This document shows, one piece after another, positions 8,171 through 15,502 of a stretch of DNA of 64,000 nt (the stretch's first letter is position 1; every line of letters starts with the position of its first letter). The stretch comes from Korobacter sp963703075 (GTDB lineage: Bacteria; Acidobacteriota; Terriglobia; Terriglobales; Acidobacteriaceae): the NCBI GenBank assembly GCA_963703075.1, contig OY969786.1, positions 4,340,001-4,404,000 of the forward strand, in the 5' to 3' direction. The translations under genes were made by a program, and so were the position numbers. The notes under the pieces are model-generated. The model ran no database searches, was not told the DNA's origin, and saw only the letters and a list, made by a program, of their open reading frames with translations.

Positions 8171-8449
8171 ATGCTTCTTTCCAAAGAATATGTGGGCTAC
8201 CTGGCCCGGCACATCGTCGATCGCCTGCTTAAGGCTGAGTGCATCGAGACCAGCGCGAAGCCCGCCGTCGCCCAGAAAGTGGAGCTGGCGATGGTGGATG
8301 AACTCAGCATGGAAGACCGCATCAACGACGAAGTGCGCGTCATCCTGGAAACCTACTCCGAAGAAATGCGGCGCTCGGGCGCGAATTACCAGGAGATGTT
8401 CAAGAAGGTGAAGAACGAACTCGTCCGCAAGTACAAGGCGGTGATATGA
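8171..8449 (+). CDS. DUF507 family protein, first of a tandem pair
   Basis: A 92-residue charged helical protein of the DUF507 type (LSKEYVGYLARHIVDRLLKAE, then DRINDEVRVILETYSEEMR, and a C-terminal KKVKNELVRKYKAVI). The family is common in Acidobacteriota and Deltaproteobacteria and has no known function. The stop overlaps the start of a second DUF507 gene by 4 bases (ATGA), so the two are translationally coupled and could form a heteromer. The upstream region to 8030 is shared with the divergent hypothetical gene and must hold both promoters. Confidence 0.85.
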   Translation: MLLSKEYVGYLARHIVDRLLKAECIETSAKPAVAQKVELAMVDELSMEDRINDEVRVILETYSEEMRRSGANYQEMFKKVKNELVRKYKAVI

Positions 8450-8757
8450 GCCCGCAGCATCCGCCGGAAGCCGGCGCCAAAACGCGCCTCTCGCGCGAAA
8501 AGGTGAACAAGCTGGCGCACGCCATCGCCGACACCCTGGCCGGCCTCGATGAAGTCGATTTCCTCGAAGACCGCAACACCATCCGTCTCGAAGCGCGCAA
8601 GGCGCTCGAAGATTTGCTGGCCGAAGAGATGAAGATCGACCAGGCAGCGCGGCTGAAGATCGAAAGCCAGCGGCGCATCATCATGGAAGGCTCGCAGGAG
8701 TGGGACATCCTGTACCGCAAGTACTACAACGAGGAAGTCAAGAAGCTCGGCCTGTAG
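8446..8757 (+). CDS. DUF507 family protein, second of a tandem pair
   Basis: 103 residues, a paralogue of the preceding gene: LSREKVNKLAHAIADTLAGLDEVDFLEDRNTIRLEARKAL matches the DUF507 N-terminal pattern more closely than its neighbour does. The rest is helical and charged and ends in a DILYRKYYNEEVKKLG segment comparable to the neighbour's C-terminus. Its start lies inside the previous gene's stop. A strong terminator 55 bases downstream closes the two-gene unit. The function of the family is unknown. Confidence 0.85.
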   Translation: MSPQHPPEAGAKTRLSREKVNKLAHAIADTLAGLDEVDFLEDRNTIRLEARKALEDLLAEEMKIDQAARLKIESQRRIIMEGSQEWDILYRKYYNEEVKKLGL

Positions 8758-8811
8758 TCATCGCGCGTTTTTTCTCCGCATTCTCCTCTTAAAATATTCG
8801 GCAATCATTTC

Positions 8812-8840
8812 AACGGCGCTACGGCGCCGTTTTCGTTTTT
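8812..8840 (+). terminator. Rho-independent terminator after the DUF507 pair
   Basis: An 8-bp perfect stem AACGGCGC/GCGCCGTT (8812-8819 with 8824-8831) is closed by the tetraloop TACG, a UNCG-type loop on a C-G pair, and followed by TTCGTTTTT. Confidence 0.85.
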
Positions 8841-8842
8841 GA

Positions 8843-8965
8843 GGGTACCCCCCTCCCCCTCCCCAGCCGAAACCCTGTTTTCAGAGACTTAGGCTGTGGA
8901 AAACTCGCAAAATCTTGGAAACACATACCCTTACAGGCAAAATCTTGCAAAATAAAGACTTAGTT
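8843..8965 (+). repeat. Dispersed repeat C, copy 1
   Basis: A C-rich tract (GTACCCCCCTCCCCCTCCCC) is followed by CCTGTTTTCAGAGACTTAGG and CTGTGGAAAACTCGCAAAAT. The same order recurs at 12568-12685 with over 30 identical bases in the core. There is no ORF. Both copies lie shortly after the last gene of a transcription unit. Confidence 0.75.
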
Positions 8966-9334
8966 CAGGCGGATGGTGCCGGTGAAGGTATGTCCCACAT
9001 GCGCAGAGTAGTGGGGTAGAAAGCAAGAAGTCTGTGAGGCAGGGCACGGCTCTGAGTGATACACCGGCGTTGGCGTCGCTGAAACGGGTTCTAGAACGCG
9101 GTTCGTTGTCGAGAAACGAGCTTTTTCGTCATCGAATTTGGGCCTCGGTGAGTGCGAGGTGTCTCGGCGATCCCAACGTGGGAACCACGAAGCGCGGCGT
9201 TATTAGCCCCGCTTCCGTTTGCCAAACGAGGGCACTGGAAATGGGGGAACCGAGGTGTGGGCTACCAAGCGCCGCAGGCGCTAGTCTTGTCGCATTCGTT
9301 CGCGGTGCCGTCCAGGCACCGCTAGACCGCGAGA
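8966..9334. other. Gene-free stretch with weak repeat traces
   Basis: No convincing gene: the 167-codon frame across 9034-9537 is translated repeat DNA. Around 9209-9280 there is a diverged match to repeat E (an ACTGGAAATGGGG core followed by ACCGAGG and GTGGGC). The rest shows no motif I recognise. Confidence 0.5.
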
Positions 9335-9618
9335 TCCTGCGACTGCGAACGCGGATCTATTTCCGCGTTCTTCGCTCAGGATCACAACGAAATCGAGCGT
9401 GGCCACGGGTGCCGTCCCCTGAATGGGGACTCGGTAGTTCGTTGTTGGCGGACCCCGCACTCACGTGCGGGGCTATTGACTGGCGTCGCTGCGCGACTCG
9501 CGGTTTGGTGGCGAGCAGGCGAGGGTTGGAGGGGTAGGGGTCCTTCGACTGCGAACGCTGCGCGTTCTTCGCTCAGGATGACAAGAGCTGTGCAAGGTGC
9601 CCTTCGCTCAGGATGAGA
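9335..9618 (+). repeat. Block of palindromic repeat A (CTCAGGATGACA family)
   Basis: Copies at 9335-9386 and 9541-9582 and a half copy at 9600-9618. The unit reads TCCTTCGACTGCGAACGC, a short loop, then GCGTTCTTCGCTCAGGATGA and CA. The inner arms (GAACGCG/CGCGTTC) form a hairpin. The second copy belongs to the larger duplicated block 9452-9842. Confidence 0.8.
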
Positions 9619-9842
9619 GTCCCACTCTATGTGCTCTTCGCTCTTAAGTGAACAAAAGGTAGCTCCACTACGAATCCGCATTGGTGTGCGGATTCTCCGG
9701 TCGCCATGACAGTGTCGGGGGGGATTGCGGGCTACTCGTGATTCTCCGCTCGCCATGACGGTGGCAAGGGGATTGCACGCTACTCGCTCTTTACCGCGAC
9801 GGGTTGCGGGTCGTCGGTGTCGACATCGACGAGGACGGTCGG
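9452..9842. repeat. Diverged segmental copy of the region downstream of purF, including a purF 3'-end remnant
   Basis: The order of parts matches 16034-16613: a hairpin ACCCCGCACTCACGTGCGGG, GCGTCGCTGCGCGACTCGCG, repeat A, AACAAAAGGTAGCTCC, TACGAATCCGCAT, GATTCTCCGGTCGCCATGAC, then on the minus strand a 20-codon remnant of the purF end (stop at 9782-9780). Over 63 bases from the stop the remnant matches purF at 48 positions in the same frame. The frame upstream is lost. It is a pseudogene fragment carried by a segmental duplication. Confidence 0.7.
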
Positions 9843-10121
9843 CGTCTTCACCCTCGGAGTTGGCGTCGAAGCCGACCTTGAGCGGGTGGGTCGTTGCCGG
9901 TGAGGCCTTCCTGGTTTCAGCAATCCCAACCAGCGAACAACGAAGCGCCTGCGATGCGTCTTTCCTAAGCCCACTTCCGTTCACCAACAGACGCCCACTG
10001 GAGATGGGGCGTCCGAGATGCGGAGCCGCCTGCCGCCGACTGAAACAACAGCAAGCAGAAGCTGGAATAAATCGCGCGGATATTGGTTATCCCATCGAGC
10101 TTCAATTCACGGAGGTGGATG

Positions 10122-10703
10122 ATGAACCGGCTTCCAGGCACGATCGCCATTCGCAAAACTGCCATGGTGTTCCTCACAAGTTTAATGCTGATTGCGAGCG
10201 CCGCATCGGCAAAGGACCACAACCCCAGTACCGATAACACGGCCCACGTCGTCGCCCACATCCCCATGGATGGCTTGTCGGCGGTCGACATGACAATGCA
10301 AAAGAAAGCAGACGACAAGTACTACCTCTACGTGCAGCACGGGGCAGACCAGGGAATTTCGGTCATTGATGTAGCGAAGCCCGCCCAGGCAAAGCTGATC
10401 GGCGTGAACGCGTGGCCCGACCCAGCGATGGCGGGCCGCATGAATGTGGCCGGCGGACTCGCGATCATTGCCGAGAGCGACAAATCGTCCGTGCGCCGCA
10501 AAGCGCCGACCGATGACCTCGTTCTGTGGGACATGTCGAACCCCACGTCGCCGCGCGTGGTGCAGAAGTTTTCCGGCGTCGTCAAATGGCTGGAGGACGA
10601 ACGAAGTTTCATCTACGTCCTGAACAACGATGGACTGTGGGTGATCTCCGAACCCATGATGGCGCAACCGGCCCAGGAACCCGAAACGTACGCGGGTGGT
10701 TAG
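10122..10703 (+). CDS. Secreted protein with a short LVIVD-like beta-propeller fragment
   Basis: I chose ATG 10122 because GGAGG (10111-10115) precedes it by 6 bases. The 193-residue product has a signal peptide (hydrophobic stretch TAMVFLTSLMLIASAASA). Its strand-rich body resembles LVIVD/YncE-type repeats: YLYVQHGADQGISVIDVAKPA, LVLWDMSNPTSPRVV and FIYVLNNDGLWVIS. There are only about three blades, fewer than a closed propeller, so it may be truncated or assemble with a partner. It is an isolated gene between repeat-rich stretches. Its role is unknown. Confidence 0.75.
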   Translation: MNRLPGTIAIRKTAMVFLTSLMLIASAASAKDHNPSTDNTAHVVAHIPMDGLSAVDMTMQKKADDKYYLYVQHGADQGISVIDVAKPAQAKLIGVNAWPDPAMAGRMNVAGGLAIIAESDKSSVRRKAPTDDLVLWDMSNPTSPRVVQKFSGVVKWLEDERSFIYVLNNDGLWVISEPMMAQPAQEPETYAGG

Positions 10704-10869
10704 TCCGCACGATCCTCGCAGGAGCGGCAGTAGCGCGGGAGAACCTGCCCGTGACGCGACTGCCGCGAACTTTTCACGCGGCTCATCGCAATCGAGCTAT
10801 CAATGCGCCGGCGCTTTGATGAGCTTCTGCCTTCAAATGAGAATCATGGAAAACCGGGAGAACAAGGAA

Positions 10870-10890
10870 GCGCCTGCGGCGCGGCTTTTT
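10870..10890 (+). terminator. Weak terminator-like hairpin
   Basis: GCGCC-TGC-GGCGC (10870-10882) is followed by GGCTTTTT. It is 167 bases after the secreted-protein stop, far for a terminator, and adjoins a repeat B copy. The stretch 10704-11016 otherwise holds no gene. Confidence 0.3.
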
Positions 10891-10892
10891 AG

Positions 10893-10940
10893 ACCCACCC
10901 TACTGCGCCAGAATCGGCGCGGCAGGATGGGGCACCCGGG
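10893..10940 (+). repeat. Repeat B copy (CACCC...GGATGGGGCACCC)
   Basis: ACCCACCCTACTGCGCCAGA is followed by CGGCGCGGCAGGATGGGGCA and CCCG. The outer arms (CCACCCT/AGGATGGGG) and inner arms (GCGCC/GGCGC) pair imperfectly. It is related to copies near 12.7, 13.0, 61.1-61.3 and 63.9 kb. Confidence 0.65.
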
Positions 10941-11016
10941 GTTCGATGGCCGCCGTAGCGTGGTAGTATGACCGCCATCTGCATGTGGGTTTGAGGTTGC
11001 CCCGGGGAGGTCGAGG

Positions 11017-11796
11017 ATGGCGGAAGTCGGATCGGTGCAGGCGGCGGCGAGCGCGTCACGATCCGGGCCTGCGGTTCCCGTCGCGAACACAGCCGTGCGA
11101 CATTCGGCGCTGGTGCGGGTGACGCACTGGGTCATTGTGCTGTGCTTCTTTGCCCTGCTGGTCACGGGAGCGGAGCTTGTGATCTCGCATCCGCGCTTTT
11201 ACTGGGGCGAAACGGGGAATGTGTTGACGACCCCCTGGTTGCAGCTACCGATTCCGGCATCGCGGCGGCTGGTGCAGACCGGCTACGGCTACGTGCTGCC
11301 GGACCAGAATGGGTGGAGCCGCTATTTGCACTTTGAAGCGGCATGGATTGTGGTGCTTGTCGCGTTGCTGTACGGGATCTACGGTTTCCTGAGCGGCCAT
11401 TTCCGCAAGAACCTGCTACCAACCAAGGGCGACGTTTCCCCGCGGGCCGTGTGGCGGACGGTGGCGGGGCACATGCGCTTCGCGCGGCCGACGGCGGCGG
11501 AAGCGTGGTCGTATAACGTGCTGCAGCGGCTGGCGTACTTGGGCGTGATCTTCGTGCTGTTTCCCCTTGTGATCTGGACGGGGCTGGCGATGTCTCCAGC
11601 CTTTGTGTCCGCGGTTCCGGCGGCGGTGAATGTGCTGGGCGGGCAGCAATCGGCGCGCACCTTGCACTTCCTGGTGTCGATTGCGCTGGTGCTGTTCCTG
11701 GTGGTCCACGTGGTGATGATCTTCGTCGCCGGATTCAGGAGCCGCATGCGCGCCATGATTACCGGAAAGGCCGACGCACCGGGGGAGGGGCAATGA
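11017..11796 (+). CDS. Cytochrome b (b561/Ni-Fe hydrogenase type), membrane partner of the molybdoenzyme
   Basis: 259 residues with four or five hydrophobic helices and His residues placed for heme b: RVTHWVIVLC in helix 1, YLHFEAAWIVVL in helix 2, and LHFLVSIALVLFLVVHVVMIF in the last helix. This is the PF01292-type layout. The family passes electrons between quinol and an extracytoplasmic partner. The stop overlaps the start of a molybdopterin oxidoreductase by 4 bases, as in MsrPQ/YedYZ-like two-gene systems, though this cytochrome is a different family from MsrQ. GAGG lies just before the ATG at 11017. Confidence 0.88.
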   Translation: MAEVGSVQAAASASRSGPAVPVANTAVRHSALVRVTHWVIVLCFFALLVTGAELVISHPRFYWGETGNVLTTPWLQLPIPASRRLVQTGYGYVLPDQNGWSRYLHFEAAWIVVLVALLYGIYGFLSGHFRKNLLPTKGDVSPRAVWRTVAGHMRFARPTAAEAWSYNVLQRLAYLGVIFVLFPLVIWTGLAMSPAFVSAVPAAVNVLGGQQSARTLHFLVSIALVLFLVVHVVMIFVAGFRSRMRAMITGKADAPGEGQ

Positions 11797-12551
11797 AAGA
11801 GATTACGCGGCGGAAGCTGATCTACACGGGCGTTGCGGCGGCCGCTGGGGTGGCCGGGTTGGGCGTGGCGGCGCGGTTGGCGGAGAAGTATGGGCTGGTT
11901 CCCCCGGATCACGGCGGGATCTATGGACCCGGGGAGACGCTGACCTATGCGGCGCAGCGGCTGCTGACCCGGCACTCGCTGGCGCGAGAGTTCAGCCGCA
12001 GCCAGATATCGGAGCGCCCGTTCCCGAACGAACTCGCGCCCCCGAATGATGCGTTCAATAAGCAGCAGGCGGCAGGGTTCGCGGACTGGCGGCTGGCGGT
12101 GGATGGGATGGTGGAGCGTCCCCAGTCGTTTACCATGGCGCAGCTCAAGGGATATCCGTCGCGCAGCCAGATCACCATGGTGCAGTGCGAAGAGGGCTGG
12201 TCGTATATCGCGGAGTGGAGCGGCGTGCCTCTGTCGCATGTGCTGGGATTGGTGGGGCCCGCGCCTCAAGCGAAATATGTTGTTTACTTCTCCATCGAGC
12301 CAGACTGGTGGGAGAGCATTGACATGGCGGATGCGCTGCATCCGCAGACGCTGTTGACCTATGGCATGAATGGCAACGAGCTGCCGGTGGGGAACGGCGG
12401 ACCGCTGCGCCTGCGGGTGGCGCGCGCGCTTGGCTACAAGAGCGTGAAATTCATTACGCGCTTGACGGTGACCGACGATCTTAAAAAATTCGGCAAGGGG
12501 CTGGGATCGGTTTCGCCGGAGGCCGGGTACGCGTGGTACGCGGGAATCTGA
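11793..12551 (+). CDS. Molybdopterin-dependent oxidoreductase (sulfite oxidase/YedY family)
   Basis: 252 residues. The N-terminus TRRKLIYTGVAAAAGVAGLG looks like a twin-arginine (Tat) signal. The molybdopterin domain covers about residues 95-235. Cys132 in MVQCEEGW is in the position of the conserved Mo-ligand cysteine, and GNGGPLRLRVARALGYKSVKFI is the family's substrate and cofactor loop. The heme domain of true sulfite oxidase and the dimerisation domain are missing, so it is the compact MsrP/YedY-like type. It overlaps and presumably takes electrons from the cytochrome b gene. The substrate, perhaps methionine sulfoxide, sulfite or chlorate, is unknown. Confidence 0.88.
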   Translation: MKEITRRKLIYTGVAAAAGVAGLGVAARLAEKYGLVPPDHGGIYGPGETLTYAAQRLLTRHSLAREFSRSQISERPFPNELAPPNDAFNKQQAAGFADWRLAVDGMVERPQSFTMAQLKGYPSRSQITMVQCEEGWSYIAEWSGVPLSHVLGLVGPAPQAKYVVYFSIEPDWWESIDMADALHPQTLLTYGMNGNELPVGNGGPLRLRVARALGYKSVKFITRLTVTDDLKKFGKGLGSVSPEAGYAWYAGI

Positions 12552-12567
12552 GGGCGGAATTTGTGAT

Positions 12568-12685
12568 GGGGGTCCCCCCTCCCCCTCCCCTAGTCGATCC
12601 CCTGTTTTCAGAGACTTAGGCTGTGGAAAACCCGCAAATTCTTGGGGGCGTAGGGGTTCGAGGTAAATTCTTCAAAACATTGGAG
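12568..12685 (+). repeat. Dispersed repeat C, copy 2
   Basis: The same sequence order as 8843-8965: a C-rich tract (CCCCCCTCCCCCTCCCCTAG), CCCTGTTTTCAGAGACTTAG, GCTGTGGAAAACCCGCAAAT, then a diverged TTCTTCAAAACATTGG tail. It starts 17 bases after the molybdoenzyme stop. Confidence 0.75.
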
Positions 12686-12701
12686 ATGCGGGCAGCCTTG
12701 T

Positions 12702-13026
12702 CCACCCACCCTGTCGCTTTGCGACAAGGGTGGGGCACCCATATTGCACAGGGTAGCGGGGTGCGAGGGAAGAGTCTGTGATGGGGAGCACGGGAGTGGG
12801 TGACATTTCGCGTCGAAAAGAGGGACAAAAACGGTTTCAAAGTGCGTTTTCGTTGAGGAGAAACTGTGTTTTTCGACGGCAGAACAGCGGGTCCTCACGT
12901 CGCTTCGCTCCTCAGGATGACAACGAGAGAGGGGATTGCGGGGTGGGCGGTATCCTGGCGGAACGCGGGACATCCAGATCAAAACCCCCACCCTGTCGCA
13001 GAAAGCGCGACGAGGATGGTGCACCC
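12702..13026 (+). repeat. Repeat B, repeat A-like and repeat B copies in series
   Basis: Repeat B at 12702-12740 (CCACCCTGTCGCTTTGCGAC, AAGGGTGGGGCACCC) and 12985-13026 (CCCACCCTGTCGCAGAAAGC, GAGGATGGTGCACCC). Between them a repeat A variant at 12884-12921 ends in CTCCTCAGGATGACAAC. No gene is visible in 12552-13065. Confidence 0.65.
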
Positions 13027-13065
13027 AGATATAGGGTGGACGCCCCGTTGGCGTTGGAACTGGAT

Positions 13066-13278
13066 TCACTGGCGCTCGGCGGCGTCGCTGTCGGCCGAGA
13101 CGGTGACCACGATCTTCTCCGCGTCACTGGGCTGGATGACATACTCGCCAGCTTCGAGACGAAGACGCAGCGCGCCCCCGGAGACGAAGAGCTCTTCGGT
13201 GATGGCCGGCGAAGAGGATTGCGCCATCAGCCCGCCCGCGGTGCACAACAAAAAGACAAAGATCTTCCTCAGGCTCAT
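13066..13278 (-). pseudogene. Truncated exported protein, N-terminal remnant of 70 aa
   Basis: Starts MSLRKIFVFLLCTAGGLMAQ, a convincing signal peptide. About 50 residues of strand-like sequence follow (GGALRLRLEAGEYVIQPSDA, KIVVTVSADSDA) before a stop. This beginning resembles DUF4097-type exported proteins, such as the one at 29462, which are normally over 250 residues. Just beyond the stop lies repeat B DNA, so the gene was probably cut by repeat insertion or deletion. No clear ribosome site is seen. It could also be a genuine small secreted protein. Confidence 0.4.
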
Positions 13279-13361
13279 GGCTTGTAGTACGGAAGGGAAG
13301 ACGGCGCGGTTCCGAGAGAGAGAGGAGGGGGCATCTTAGATCCACTTTCCTTCGCCCAATC

Positions 13362-13432
13362 ACCCCGCCAGCGGGAGATGTCGGGGGCACCGATGAGGCT
13401 CACTGGGAGTAAGGCACCCGAAGGACGTGGCC
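13362..13432 (+). repeat. Repeat E, copy 1
   Basis: ACCCCGCCAGCGGGAGATGT, CGGGGGCACCGATGAGGCTC, ACTGGGAGTAAGGCACCCGA and AGGACGTGGCCCC match 15422-15500 in the same order (CCCCGCCAGCGGGAG, GATCAGGCTCACTGG, ACCCGAGGAATGTGGGCC). It lies just upstream of the lipoprotein gene. Confidence 0.65.
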
Positions 13433-13557
13433 CCAAAGGATATCGGGGCACGATGGAAGAGTTCGTGATGAAAGACAGGATATTCGGTGATATTCCCACG
13501 GCTATCTTTTCGCAGTACTCTGCCCAGAGTTGCTGTTTGTTAAGTATCGAGGGGAAC

Positions 13558-14442
13558 ATGAACAAAGTAGTGGGGCCACTCATCGGCTTTGGAGTGATTC
13601 TGGGAACATTTTTTGGATGTGGTGGAGGGAGTACTTCATCGGGCAGTCCAGGGACAGGTGCACCGCCGACAGTAACCTTCGCATTCATTTCAGGGCACTG
13701 TTGCAGTTTTGATCTGAAGTTACTGAAGAGTGACGGCACGAGCAGCACGCTAGCGACGGATTACTTCTACACGGCAGTTCTTTCGCACAACACGAAGAAG
13801 GTTGCGTTTTCCTTCCAGGACTCGAACGGGCTCTCGCAAGTAGGCACGATCAACAGCGATGGAAGCGGCCGTGAGACGTTGACGGAAGGGGTGAGTCCTC
13901 AATTTTCCCCGGACGATTCAAAGATTCTCTATGATGCGAACCCGTTCGATCCGACCGATGATTTGCACTTGATGAATGTGGACGGGAGCGGGGACGTAAG
14001 CCTAACTTCGGCTTACAGTGGTGTGCATTTCTGCCAGGCGACGTTCTCTCCCGATGGGACGATGATCGCAGCGGCGATCCAAGCCTCACCATTTCTGGGC
14101 ATTGTGACGATGAATAGCAATGGAAGTGGGATGACACAGGTATATAGCGGCGCCAGTACGTACACTGTGGCCTTTACACCGGATGGGTCGCACCTAATTT
14201 TCGACCTTGCAGGCTCGCTCTGGTCGTCAGACCTGGCGGGAGGCAACGCGAAGCAGTTGACCAGTGGGATCTTCAGCTTCGCTCCCGTTCTTGTGGGAAG
14301 TTCGATCTACTTCACCGGCGCAACCAATGAAGGCCAGTCTCAAAACATTTACTCAATGAACCCAGATGGCACGAATCAGCGGGTCCTCTCTCGAGAACCG
14401 GTTTTTGGAGGATCGATGATTGGCGACGGCTGCCGGTTTTAG
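13558..14442 (+). CDS. TolB/WD40-like beta-propeller lipoprotein
   Basis: I chose ATG 13558: GAGGGG lies just upstream, and the product then begins with a lipoprotein signal (hydrophobic IGFGVILGTF, lipobox FFG-Cys about residue 21) and a Gly/Ser-rich linker. The 294-residue chain shows TolB-type blades: SPQFSPDDSKILYDAN, CQATFSPDGTMIAAA, YTVAFTPDGSHLIFDL, and linkers such as NVDGSGDVSLTS and NPDGTNQRVLS. Such propellers bind proteins or sugars at the membrane surface; no catalytic residue is apparent. A longer frame from 13378 runs through repeat E and is rejected. Confidence 0.82.
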   Translation: MNKVVGPLIGFGVILGTFFGCGGGSTSSGSPGTGAPPTVTFAFISGHCCSFDLKLLKSDGTSSTLATDYFYTAVLSHNTKKVAFSFQDSNGLSQVGTINSDGSGRETLTEGVSPQFSPDDSKILYDANPFDPTDDLHLMNVDGSGDVSLTSAYSGVHFCQATFSPDGTMIAAAIQASPFLGIVTMNSNGSGMTQVYSGASTYTVAFTPDGSHLIFDLAGSLWSSDLAGGNAKQLTSGIFSFAPVLVGSSIYFTGATNEGQSQNIYSMNPDGTNQRVLSREPVFGGSMIGDGCRF

Positions 14443-14507
14443 AGAGAATCCGAACCCGCCGGACCCCGACGTGGTCGGGAGGTCAGAATGAAATAGAGTT
14501 TGCGCCG

Positions 14508-14803
14508 AAGTCTTTCGCTCAGGATGACAGAACCGGGAGAGTGATGGTAAGGAACACAAGAACGCAAGGTCCTTCGACTACGAACGCGCAACTTTCTGCG
14601 CGTTCTTCGCTCAGGATGACAGGGGGCGGAGGGCGGTGATGGTGAGGGAAAGCAAACGCAAGCTGCCCTTCGACTGCGAACGCGCATTGGTCTGCGCGTT
14701 CTTCGCTCAGGATGACAGAGGGTGAGGGTTATGCTTTGCTTCCACCGTTTGTCATGCTGAGCGGAGAATCCGGAGGATGTTCCGGATTCGTAGTCGAAGC
14801 ATC
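14508..14803. repeat. Repeat A block, two direct copies, one half copy and one inverted copy
   Basis: Half copy 14508-14529, full copies 14570-14621 and 14666-14718 on the plus strand, and an inverted copy at 14751-14803 (TGTCATGCTGAGCGGAGAAT, CCGGATTCGTAGTCGAAGC). The inverted copy encodes the last residues of the GIY-YIG protein. The gap 14443-14728 holds no gene. Confidence 0.75.
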
Positions 14804-15145
14804 TTGCGGTTTGACGTGGTCGCCGATGGTGTGTTGTTCCGCGGGAGGTTCCTTGAACCACTCTTCTGAGAGATCGCGGAATTGCGGATTGCGCTTTTGG
14901 ATGAGCGCAAGTTTCTTCGTGCGGCTCCAGCCCTTGAGTTGCTTCTCGCGCGCAATGGCGGCGTGAATGAATTGGAAAGTCTCGTAGTAGGCCAGGCGGT
15001 TGAGGTTGTATTTCGCGGTGAAGCCCTCGTGGGCTTTTTCTTTGTGCTGGCGGACGCGGGATTTTAGAGCGTTGGTGACGCCAATGTACAGGCTGCGGCG
15101 GGAGGCATTGGTGAGGATGTAGACGAAGTAGGTGTGGTCCCGCAT
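14729..15145 (-). CDS. GIY-YIG nuclease family protein (UPF0213/YhbQ-like) with repeat-derived C-terminus
   Basis: From the ATG at 15145 the product is 138 residues. YFVYILTNASRRSLYIGVTN at residues 7-26 is the GIY-YIG core, followed by the catalytic-type Arg (SRVRQHK) and a Tyr/Lys-rich helix (FTAKYNLNRLAYYE); EKQLKGWSRTKKLALI is the usual end of the small YhbQ-like type. About 45 extra residues follow, the last 25 (DASTTNPEHPPDSP...) read from an inverted copy of repeat A. The nuclease core is complete. The upstream in-frame extension is repeat sequence and is excluded. It is flanked on both sides by the same repeat family. Confidence 0.8.
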   Translation of the reverse strand: MRDHTYFVYILTNASRRSLYIGVTNALKSRVRQHKEKAHEGFTAKYNLNRLAYYETFQFIHAAIAREKQLKGWSRTKKLALIQKRNPQFRDLSEEWFKEPPAEQHTIGDHVKPQDASTTNPEHPPDSPLSMTNGGSKA

Positions 15146-15221
15146 TGCTCTACGTTGCGCTTGTTGCTGCGGATGCGCTGTGACCTTTAGCGGGGTTGGG
15201 TGTGACGGCGAGACGCAAGGT

Positions 15222-15420
15222 TCCTTCGACTGCGAATCCGCAATTCCTGCGGATTCTTCGCTCTGGATGACAGGGGCGGGGAGGGTTGGTGGGGAAAGAA
15301 AACGCAAGGTCCTTCGACTGCGAAACCGCAATTCCTGCGGATTCTTCGGTCTGGATGACAGTGGCGTACAGGGTTGGTGGGGAAAGGAACGCAAGGTGCC
15401 TTCGACTGCGAACGCGATAC
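15222..15420 (+). repeat. Repeat A block upstream of the GIY-YIG gene
   Basis: Copies at 15222-15272 and 15310-15360 and a half copy at 15395-15417. These carry CTGGATGACAG where others have CAGGATGACA, and an inner arm AATCCGCA/TGCGGATT. The half copy stops exactly where repeat E begins, suggesting one inserted into the other. Confidence 0.75.
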
Positions 15421-15421
15421 G

Positions 15422-15500
15422 CTACCCCGCCAGCGGGAGCTGTCGGAGACGCTGATCAGGCTCACTGGAAATGGGGTACCCGAGGAATGTGGGCCACCGC
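15422..15500 (+). repeat. Repeat E, copy 2
   Basis: Same order as 13362-13432: CCCCGCCAGCGGGAGCTGTC, GATCAGGCTCACTGG, GGTACCCGAGGAATGTGGGC. It abuts a half copy of repeat A on the left and the SnoaL-like stop on the right. Confidence 0.65.
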
Positions 15501-15502
15501 CG

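Noticed and set aside
9034..9537. A 167-codon open frame in the repeat-rich stretch
   Set aside because: It is translated repeat A and repeat E-like DNA; no homologous pattern or ribosome site.
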